A stretch of 6,520 nucleotides of DNA. It comes from Gammaproteobacteria bacterium. GTDB lineage: Bacteria; Pseudomonadota; Gammaproteobacteria; Steroidobacterales; Rariloculaceae. The stretch lies in assembly GCA_016927175.1 (NCBI GenBank), contig JAFGNC010000100.1, positions 1-6,520 on the forward strand. The letters run 5' to 3'. The notes beneath the pieces are model-generated. The model ran no database searches. It saw only the letters and a program-made list of their open reading frames with translations, and was not told the origin of the DNA. The translations under genes were made by a program, and so were the position numbers. Positions 1 through 5,746 of the stretch are shown here, piece after piece (the stretch's first letter is position 1; each line of letters starts with the position of its first letter).

Positions 1-1526
1 CGCCGGCCGAGCTCGCCGCGGTGCCCGCGATCCAGGGGCAAGCGAGCTCGCGCGACCAGAACCTGCAGCTCGCTTCGCCGATCGGGCTCGACGATTCCGT
101 CAGCGCGTGCGTACCGTTCAACGTCATGGGCAACGGCCAGATCTCGCAGGAGGCCTACGACTACATCATGACCCCGAAGTGGGGCGACAGCGTCGTCGAG
201 CAGGACTTCGCCGAGCTGCTCGTGACCGGTGAGGTCTCGGAAGGCTGGGGCGCCGGCCCGGTCTCGCTCGCGACCGGCTTGACCTATCGCGAGCAGTCGT
301 TCCGCGACGGCGCATTCCCGGTCGATGTCGACGCGCTCGGCCCGCCGTTCAATGCGCCCGATCTCGGGATCCGCGGCATCGCTTCGGCCTGGTCCGGCGG
401 CAGCCCCAACCTGCACCAGTTCTCCACCGTCTCGCTGCTGTCGGGCAGCTACGATGTCTGGGAATGGTTCGGCGAGCTGAACGTGCCCCTGTGGGAGTCG
501 TCCTCGGAGAACCAGCGTCTCGGCTCGACCTTCGCGTACCGTTCCTCCGACTACTCGAGCTCGGGTCGCGTCGAAGCCTGGAAGGCCGGCCTCGATTTCC
601 GAGTGGCCCGGGACCTGCGGTTTCGCGCGACGAAATCGCGCGACGTCCGCGAACCCACGTTCTCCGAGCGGTTCGACAGCTCGCCGAACGGCGGCACGAT
701 CAACGAGGACCCGCAGACCGGCGATATCAACGTCGTGATCACATCGACGGGCGCGGGCAATCCGAACCTTCGGCCCGAGGTGGCGGATACGATCGTCTAC
801 GGCCTGGTCTACGAGCCGGGATGGGCCGAAGGCCTGCGCATGTCGATCGATCGGTACGAGGTGGATATTGCCGACTCGATCGCGACACTCGCCGACGACG
901 ATGTCGTCAACGAGTGCTTCTTCAATATGGTGCTATGCGAATACGTGGTTCGGGATGACGCCGGCAACCTGGCGCGAGTGCTTCGGCCCTATCTGAACCT
1001 CGACCAGGCGTATGTGCAGGGGCTCGACTTCGAGATCGTCTACGGCCGTGACGTCGACTGGTTGCGGAGCCCGGACGAATCGTTCAGCGTGCGCGTGCTC
1101 GGCGGCAAGCTCGAGCACCGCACGAACACGGTTGCGGGCAGCGTACCGGACGAGTTTGCCGGAGCGTTGGGGTTCCCCGAGCTGACCGCCAATGCAACGG
1201 CGTCCTATCGCGTCGGACCCTGGTCAGTTCAGGTCCAGCAGCGGTACGTCGACGAAGTGCTGCTCGACCGCAACTGGGTCGAAGGCGTCGACATCGACGA
1301 CAATACGATCCAGTCCAAGTCCTGGACCAACCTCGTTCTCGGCTACGGACGCGAGATGCGCAGTGGCGGGCTTTGGCGGCTGACCTTCAACGTGCAGAAC
1401 GTGTTCGACAAGGACCCCCCGATCATCCCATCAACCGGGGGCGGACGTTTCGGCGCTCAGATCACGAGCAACACGTACGACGTGTGGGGCCGCCGCTACC
1501 AGCTGGGCTTCAGCATGGACTATTGA
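1..1526 (+). CDS. TonB-dependent receptor, C-terminal beta-barrel (5'-truncated by window edge)
   Basis: The reading frame is open from the first complete codon (position 3) to a TGA at 1524-1526, so the gene starts left of the window and the GTG at 21 is not a real start. About 507 residues are visible; receptors of this type usually have 850-1000, so the signal peptide and plug are missing. Family signs seen are a CVPFNVMG segment (108-131), alternating amphipathic beta-strands, RATKSRDVREPTFSERF (624-674), GNPNLRPE (756-779), NVQNVFDKDPP (1389-1421) and a C-terminal strand ending in an aromatic (GFSMDY), as expected for BAM-assembled barrels. Two cysteines six residues apart (codons 915-917 and 936-938) before an RDDAG segment resemble the disulfide-bearing extracellular loop of this family. 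The role is energised uptake of a ligand across the outer membrane; the ligand cannot be read from this part. It is convergent with the minus-strand cluster, so it is not in that operon. Confidence 0.94.
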   Translation, partial: PAELAAVPAIQGQASSRDQNLQLASPIGLDDSVSACVPFNVMGNGQISQEAYDYIMTPKWGDSVVEQDFAELLVTGEVSEGWGAGPVSLATGLTYREQSFRDGAFPVDVDALGPPFNAPDLGIRGIASAWSGGSPNLHQFSTVSLLSGSYDVWEWFGELNVPLWESSSENQRLGSTFAYRSSDYSSSGRVEAWKAGLDFRVARDLRFRATKSRDVREPTFSERFDSSPNGGTINEDPQTGDINVVITSTGAGNPNLRPEVADTIVYGLVYEPGWAEGLRMSIDRYEVDIADSIATLADDDVVNECFFNMVLCEYVVRDDAGNLARVLRPYLNLDQAYVQGLDFEIVYGRDVDWLRSPDESFSVRVLGGKLEHRTNTVAGSVPDEFAGALGFPELTANATASYRVGPWSVQVQQRYVDEVLLDRNWVEGVDIDDNTIQSKSWTNLVLGYGREMRSGGLWRLTFNVQNVFDKDPPIIPSTGGGRFGAQITSNTYDVWGRRYQLGFSMDY

Positions 1527-1571
1527 TCCCTCAGCATGCTCCCGGGGAGGGGGCCGCCGAGACGGCGTACA
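1527..1571. other. Convergent intergenic gap with short GC-rich dyads, no canonical terminator
   Basis: These 45 bases separate the stop codons of the receptor (+) and the hydrolase (-), so transcripts converge here. Several small dyads are visible: CGCCG-AGA-CGGCG (1555-1567), CTCCC-G-GGGAG (1539-1549) and CCCTC/GAGGG (1528-1532 with 1547-1551), the last two mutually exclusive. None is followed by a T-run on either strand, so an ordinary intrinsic terminator is not supported. Stems this short are also expected by chance in such GC-rich DNA. Confidence 0.35.
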
Positions 1572-2675
1572 TCAAGCCCGCAGGAACGCTCGCAGCTCAG
1601 CGAGGACCTCGTCCGGCGCCCCCTCCTGCATATTGTGTCCGCCCGGCATGGCCTTGCCCGTGACGTTCGTGCCGCGCTCACGCCAGATCGCGAGCACGTC
1701 GTAGAGCCGATCCATCGACCCGCCCTCTGCCCATAGAACGTGCAGCGGGCAACGGATTCGCCGGTCGAGATCCGCTTCGTCGTGCTCGAGGTCGATCGAC
1801 GCGCTGGCACGATAGTCCTCGCACATCCCGTGCACCCCTTCGGGTGTACCGTTCTTCCGCTGGTACTCCGCTCGTGCGGGAGATCCCGCGTTCCGTGCAC
1901 GCGCCGCGGCCTGCTCGAGCAGCATGTTCTCCGGAATCGGATACGGTTGCAGGAAGCTGAACCAGTGGAAGTAGGCCTGCACGAAATCGAGCGTTACGTG
2001 CGTATAGAGGTAACGGGTCGGCACGATGTCGATGAATATGGCCTTCGTGACCGCGTCCGGGTGATCGAGCGCCATGCGATGCCCTACCCGGCCGCCGCGG
2101 TCCTGCCCGACCAGCGCAAACCGGTCGAACCCGAAGTGACGCATCACCTCGATCTGATCGAGCGCCGAGGCGCGCTTGGAATAGTTCGAGTGATCGGGCA
2201 AGCCTTGCGGTTTGCTGCTGTCGCCGTAGCCGCGCAGGTCGGCCGCCACGACGGTGAACTCTTCGGCAAGCCGAGGCGCCACGTCGCGCCAGGTGTAGTG
2301 CGTCAGCGGCGCGCCGTGCAGCAGCAACACCGGCGGGCCCTCGCCGCCTTTGACCGCATGGATCGTCACGCCGCCGCTCGTCACGATATCGTAAGGCGTG
2401 AACCCCGGAATCGGCGGGGCGGCCGCGCTCGAATCCGCCTCTGCCGCCGCGGCCCCGCGGCTGCCCTCGGGCGCACCGGCACCGGCGAGTGCACCCGCAT
2501 CGGCGCCTCCGGCCGCGCCCGCACCGGCGCCCTCCTGCGCCCTCGCGCCGCCGGCGAGCGCTTGCCCGAGCGCGGTGCCCGCGAAGAGCATCGACGCATT
2601 GCGGAGCACGCTGCGCCGTTCGAGTGAAGGGGCATCTCGGTCGGCCGTCGGCCGTAAAGTCTCGTCGTCGCTCAT
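1572..2675 (-). CDS. Tat-exported alpha/beta hydrolase, fluoroacetate/haloacetate dehalogenase-like
   Basis: A 367-residue protein with an N-terminal twin-arginine signal (ERRSVLRN, Arg20-Arg21), a hydrophobic stretch and a likely cleavage site after ARA (residue 46). An Ala/Gly-rich low-complexity linker follows (about 47-88), then an alpha/beta-hydrolase domain (about 91-367). By motif it matches fluoroacetate dehalogenases: HGAP oxyanion region (120-123), nucleophile elbow GQDRGGR with Asp192 and carboxylate-binding Arg193/Arg196, acidic Asp216 in DIVPT, cap-domain His237-Trp238 and Tyr288 (MCEDYRA) equivalent to the halide-binding trio, and catalytic His347 (GGHNMQE). Known family members cleave a C-halogen bond of short haloacids through an Asp-ester intermediate; many relatives have other or unknown substrates. 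Gln191 stands where the characterised enzymes have His, and Ala122 where they have Phe, so the substrate may differ. The start is set by the Tat motif and a GAGG ribosome site 8 nt upstream. It is the last visible gene of the cluster, 45 nt after the ankyrin gene. Confidence 0.93.
   Translation of the reverse strand: MSDDETLRPTADRDAPSLERRSVLRNASMLFAGTALGQALAGGARAQEGAGAGAAGGADAGALAGAGAPEGSRGAAAAEADSSAAAPPIPGFTPYDIVTSGGVTIHAVKGGEGPPVLLLHGAPLTHYTWRDVAPRLAEEFTVVAADLRGYGDSSKPQGLPDHSNYSKRASALDQIEVMRHFGFDRFALVGQDRGGRVGHRMALDHPDAVTKAIFIDIVPTRYLYTHVTLDFVQAYFHWFSFLQPYPIPENMLLEQAAARARNAGSPARAEYQRKNGTPEGVHGMCEDYRASASIDLEHDEADLDRRIRCPLHVLWAEGGSMDRLYDVLAIWRERGTNVTGKAMPGGHNMQEGAPDEVLAELRAFLRA
2412..2537 (-). 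repeat. Ala/Gly-rich low-complexity linker of the hydrolase
   Basis: This stretch encodes residues 47-88 of the hydrolase, made almost only of Ala, Gly, Glu, Asp, Ser and Pro. It lies between the predicted Tat cleavage site and the first beta-strand of the catalytic domain. The DNA carries degenerate short GCACCGGC-like units, consistent with slippage-driven expansion. It would act as a flexible tether or spacer after export; no motif for lipidation or a transmembrane anchor is visible. Confidence 0.7.
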
Positions 2676-2720
2676 GTGAGGATCCTCAGCGTCATGGTCG
2701 TCAGCTCAGCGCCGCCGTCG
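2676..2720 (-). promoter_or_regulatory. Leader of the hydrolase gene: GAGGAT ribosome site within a 12-bp palindrome
   Basis: The 45-nt gap between the ankyrin stop and the hydrolase ATG contains, on the coding strand, GAGGAT at 2687-2682, well spaced for the ATG at 2675. It supports that start over the internal Met29, which would remove the Tat motif. The site is embedded in the perfect 12-bp palindrome TGAGGATCCTCA (2677-2688). This could fold into a weak 4-bp hairpin over the ribosome site or be a chance dyad. No convincing -35/-10 pair is visible, so read-through from upstream is the simpler source of transcription. Confidence 0.5.
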
Positions 2721-4430
2721 TCAGCGTTCGCGTTGCAAGCGCTCGAGCAGCGCAATGGTCTCGGGCCTGCGCACGGGCGGATGCGTCGCAAGGAATACAC
2801 CCTCGGCCCAGTCCATCGGCGTGCGGCCTTGTGCGTCGGCAACGTCGAGCCGCGCACCGTTCGCAGCGAGGTATTCGATCACGTCGTTCGCGCCTCGGTT
2901 CGCGGCGCCGTGAATGGCCGCGATGCCCATCGAATTGACTGCGTTGACGTCGTTGCCGAGCGAATGCGCGAGCTGCACCGCTTCGAGCAGCGCCTCGGGG
3001 CTCTCCGTGTACGTCTCGTCGACGGCCCAGTTGACGCCGGCGGCGACCATGAGCGGCGTCGTGCCCGCGTAGGTCGGGATGTTCGGGTCGGCGCCGAAGG
3101 CGAGCAACAGCCGCATCACGTCGAGATCGCCGGCGGCGGCGGCGCGCAGGAACGGAGTCTGGCCGGTAAGGTCGACCCACGCCACCGAGCCGACGATTTC
3201 GACGATGAATCGCCGTTCGTGCGGAAACTCACGCGTGCGCGCGTTCGGATCCGCACCGAGCTCGAGCAGGCGCTCGATCAGCACGAAGGCCTCGTCGCGG
3301 ACATTTCGGTCGTTGTTGCGGGGGCCGAGCTCGAGGTTGCGCATGTCGACGGCGGCCCACAGCGGCGTCTGACCGTACCAGTCCATCGCGTTAGGATCCG
3401 CGCCGGCATCGAGCAGCAGGTGCGCGATCGCCAGATGATCGGTTTTCCCGGTCGGGCTCAGCCGCACGCTGCTCGCATTGACGATCGCGTTGATCAGCGG
3501 CGTGATGCCGTTGCCTTCGGCGAGCTCGAGCTCCGCACCGTGCGAGAGCAGAAGCCGGGTGATCTCGAGATGGCCGTGCCGGGTCGCATAAAGCAGCGGC
3601 GTCTTCGATCCGCCGGCGGGGAAGCGCTTGCCGCGCCCTTCGGGCCACCCTGCACGGATGATGCCGCTGCCCTTCGACAGGCCCTCGGGCGACTCGCTCG
3701 GCGGGATGAAGCGCGGCGGTTCCTCGGGCCGCGTCCGGGCATTTGCGTCCGCGCCGGCATCGAGCAGCCGCTCTGCGACCTCGAAGTGCCCCTCGCGGAC
3801 GGCAATCATCAGCGCCGTCTGGCCGAAGTGCGGCTCGCGCGCGTCGACGTCGGCACCGTGCTCGAGCAAGGCGTCTGTGATCGCCGGCTCACCGACCCGC
3901 GCCGCGAGCATCAACGGCAGCTCGCCGGTGCGGTCCGCTGCGCCCGCGTCGGCGCCCGCTTCGAGCAGGCGGCGCGCCAGGATCGCATCGCCGGTTTCGA
4001 TTGCGACGTGCAGCGGTGCCACGCCATAGCGGTTCGCCGCGTTCACGTCGGCACCCGCCGCGATCAGCCGCAGGGCCGCGTCGCGGTCGCCGCGGTGGAT
4101 CAGCCAGTGCAATGCAGGCGTGCCGGTGCGGCCGGGCGCATCGAAGTCGACGCTGCCTTCGTCGAGGAGCCTGCGCAGCGTCTCGATGTCCCCGCGCATC
4201 GCGGCCTCGGCAAGCGGCGAGCTCGGCACGTCCTCCGCGGACGGCGCGAGCGGTACGGCCGGGGCCGCGCGGTCCCCCGCTGCCCGCGGCGCGCCGTCGC
4301 TCGACGGCGCCGGCGACTCCTGCGTGTGGGCCGCGCCCGCAACCGCGAGCCCGAGCACGAGCGTCCAGACGGACCGCGCACACTTCGGCGCGCCCCGGGC
4401 ACGCCTTCGTGCGTTTCCTACCGCAAGCAT
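2721..4430 (-). CDS. Secreted ankyrin-repeat protein (about 11-12 repeats)
   Basis: A 569-residue protein starting at the ATG at 4430. The frame stays open further upstream into the DUF1552 gene, but only this start puts a signal peptide first: a basic n-region (RRRAR), hydrophobic core (VWTLVLGLAVAGA, 21-33) and a likely cleavage near AGA/AHT. A Pro/Ala-rich linker (39-70) follows, then ankyrin repeats from about 71 to 545 with the usual TPLxxA...LLxxGADxN pattern, for example GVAPLHVAI (136-144) and GTTPLMVAA (456-464). Long insertions interrupt the array at about 236-274, in the 353-422 region and at about 466-480. Ankyrin repeats bind proteins, so a periplasmic scaffold, adaptor or inhibitor role is likely; no catalytic motif is seen. 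The ATG is 11 nt after the DUF1552 stop with no good Shine-Dalgarno, suggesting translational coupling. Similar ankyrin proteins occur beside DUF1552/DUF1592 genes, as far as I recall. Confidence 0.92.
   Translation of the reverse strand: MLAVGNARRRARGAPKCARSVWTLVLGLAVAGAAHTQESPAPSSDGAPRAAGDRAAPAVPLAPSAEDVPSSPLAEAAMRGDIETLRRLLDEGSVDFDAPGRTGTPALHWLIHRGDRDAALRLIAAGADVNAANRYGVAPLHVAIETGDAILARRLLEAGADAGAADRTGELPLMLAARVGEPAITDALLEHGADVDAREPHFGQTALMIAVREGHFEVAERLLDAGADANARTRPEEPPRFIPPSESPEGLSKGSGIIRAGWPEGRGKRFPAGGSKTPLLYATRHGHLEITRLLLSHGAELELAEGNGITPLINAIVNASSVRLSPTGKTDHLAIAHLLLDAGADPNAMDWYGQTPLWAAVDMRNLELGPRNNDRNVRDEAFVLIERLLELGADPNARTREFPHERRFIVEIVGSVAWVDLTGQTPFLRAAAAGDLDVMRLLLAFGADPNIPTYAGTTPLMVAAGVNWAVDETYTESPEALLEAVQLAHSLGNDVNAVNSMGIAAIHGAANRGANDVIEYLAANGARLDVADAQGRTPMDWAEGVFLATHPPVRRPETIALLERLQRER
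3397..3417 (-). repeat. 21-bp exact direct repeat within the ankyrin gene (copy 1; copy 2 at 3748-3768)
   Basis: The same 21 bases occur here and at 3748-3768, both encoding the helix-to-loop step LLDAGAD of different ankyrin repeats. Other repeats encode nearly the same residues with diverged bases. This fits internal duplication or gene conversion of ankyrin units, or simply strong codon preference on a constrained peptide. It is not an independent genetic element. Confidence 0.75.
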
Positions 4431-4441
4431 CGGCGCGCCCG

Positions 4442-5725
4442 TCAGATCTCGACGACGCCGGTGCTGTCCGCGAACGACTCGACCGGCACGTCGAGCGCGC
4501 TCAACATCGCGAGCAGCAGGTTCGCCGCCGGCGTGCCATCCGGCACGCGGATGTGCCGCCCGCTTCGCACTCGCCCCGACGCCCCGCCCGCGAGCAGCAT
4601 CGGCAGAGGATCGTGATCGTGCTGGTTGGAGTTGCTCATACCGCTGCCGTAAAGCACGAGCGAGTGATCCAGGAGGCTGCCGTCGCCATCGGGCGTCGTC
4701 GCGAGCTTCTCGAGCAGATATCGGATCGTCGTTTGCGTGTGGTATTCGTTGAGCCGAGCCAGACGATCGATGTTCGCCGGCACCTCCGAGTGGTGCGAGC
4801 AGTTGTGGAACCCTTCGTTGACACCGCTTTGCGGAAACACGCGATTGCTGAGCTCGCGCGCGATCAGGAAGGTCGCGACGCGGGTCAGGTCTGCGGTCCA
4901 CGCGAGGACGAGCAGGTCGAACATCAGCGCCGCGTGCTGCTCGAAGTCAGGCGGCGCGCCGTTCGGTTTCTCCGGGACGTCGAGCGCGGGAAGCTGCGAA
5001 TCGGCGGCAAGCGCGAGCCGCCGCTCGAGCTCGCGGATATCCGCTAGATAACGGTCCATTCGCTGGCGGTCGGCCGCCGGCAGGCTGCGCTTCAGCGCCG
5101 CAGCCTCGACCGTCACGGCATCGAGCAGGCTCGACAGCTGCCGCTCGCGCGCGGCACGCTCCTCGGGCGTCGCGCCGTCACCGAACAGGCGCTCGAAGAC
5201 GATGCGCGGATTGACTTCCATCGGCAGCGGCGTCTGCGGCGTCGAGTACGCAATGGATGCGCCGCTCTCGAGCGCGAGCTCCAGCGACGGCAACGCAGTC
5301 TCCTGGCCGATGTGCCGCGCGGCGACCTGATCCACCGACGCCGGCGACGGACCGGTACCGTCCGGCATGCAGGTGAGCCAACACTTCGACGAGCGGGCGT
5401 GATTCTCGGCGGCCGACGACTCCCCGACATAGGCCGCTGCGAGCTTCAGCCCGCTGACGATGTTGAAGCGTTCTCGATACGGCTCGAGCGCGGCGAGAAC
5501 CGGCGGCAGCTCGAACGCTCGCCCCGTCGCAGCCGGCGTGAAGCGATCCATGACCGCGCCATGCGGTATGTATATGAATCCGACGCGCGTGGGTGGTGCG
5601 GCGGCCGCCGAGGCGCGGCGCATCCCGGCCGGGATCATCGACTCGAGGAACGGCAAGCCGATCGCGGCGCCCGCGCCGCGAAGCACCGTGCGCCTGGAGA
5701 GGTGTTTCTTGGTCAGATACCGCAT
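4442..5725 (-). CDS. DUF1552 domain-containing protein, Tat-exported
   Basis: A complete 427-residue protein of typical family length. It begins with a textbook Tat signal, SRRTVLRGAGAAIGLPFLES (10-29), with likely cleavage after the ASA/AAA stretch near 40-43. The mature part shows the DUF1552 (PF07586) pattern: RVGFIYIPHGAVMDRFTP (47-64), SGLK (91-94), ENHARSSKCWLTC (107-119), GVNEGFHNCSHHSE (301-314) and the hallmark LYGSGMSNSNQHDHDPLPML (358-377). The conserved His and Asp residues in the last two blocks look like metal or catalytic ligands. The family has been related to DUF1501 and alkaline-phosphatase/sulfatase-like folds, but no reaction is established. Cys115, Cys119 and Cys309 could form disulfides in the periplasm. 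It follows the DUF1592 gene by 21 nt and precedes the ankyrin gene by 11 nt, the arrangement expected of an operon. The start is fixed by the Tat motif and a strong ribosome site. Confidence 0.95.
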   Translation of the reverse strand: MRYLTKKHLSRRTVLRGAGAAIGLPFLESMIPAGMRRASAAAAPPTRVGFIYIPHGAVMDRFTPAATGRAFELPPVLAALEPYRERFNIVSGLKLAAAYVGESSAAENHARSSKCWLTCMPDGTGPSPASVDQVAARHIGQETALPSLELALESGASIAYSTPQTPLPMEVNPRIVFERLFGDGATPEERAARERQLSSLLDAVTVEAAALKRSLPAADRQRMDRYLADIRELERRLALAADSQLPALDVPEKPNGAPPDFEQHAALMFDLLVLAWTADLTRVATFLIARELSNRVFPQSGVNEGFHNCSHHSEVPANIDRLARLNEYHTQTTIRYLLEKLATTPDGDGSLLDHSLVLYGSGMSNSNQHDHDPLPMLLAGGASGRVRSGRHIRVPDGTPAANLLLAMLSALDVPVESFADSTGVVEI

Positions 5726-5731
5726 CGGAGC

Positions 5732-5737
5732 CCTCCT
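5732..5737 (-). promoter_or_regulatory. Strong Shine-Dalgarno (AGGAGG) of the DUF1552 gene
   Basis: On the coding strand AGGAGG lies 6 nt before the ATG at 5725, inside the 21-nt gap after the DUF1592 stop. It matches the anti-Shine-Dalgarno fully and fixes the start. It is the best ribosome site in the cluster, in contrast to the weak one of the next gene (ankyrin), which hints at high DUF1552 expression with coupled translation of its neighbour. Confidence 0.85.
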
Positions 5738-5746
5738 ACAGAACGC

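Noticed and set aside
21..23. GTG as the start of the TonB-dependent receptor
   Set aside because: The frame is open to the window edge and the plug domain and signal peptide are absent, so this codon is internal.
1555..1567. Hairpin CGCCG-AGA-CGGCG as a bidirectional terminator
   Set aside because: The stem is only 5 bp and no T-run follows on either strand.
1740..2627. A 295-codon open frame on the + strand opposite the hydrolase
   Set aside because: It is antisense to a gene with complete catalytic motifs, and its translation is Arg/Val/His-rich with no recognisable family.
2676..4616. A 646-codon open frame on the + strand opposite the ankyrin and hydrolase-leader region
   Set aside because: It runs antisense to a clear ankyrin gene, its translation is Arg/Ala/Val-rich with no domain pattern, and long antisense frames are expected in GC-rich genes with biased third positions.
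4431..4901. Upstream extension of the ankyrin frame by 157 codons into the DUF1552 gene
   Set aside because: The extension translates to Arg-rich sequence without domains, fully overlaps a conserved DUF1552 C-terminus, and would bury the signal peptide that begins at 4430.
4001..5047. A 348-codon open frame on the + strand across the ankyrin/DUF1552 junction
   Set aside because: It overlaps two well-supported genes on the other strand and is Arg-rich with no motif; it is a shadow frame.
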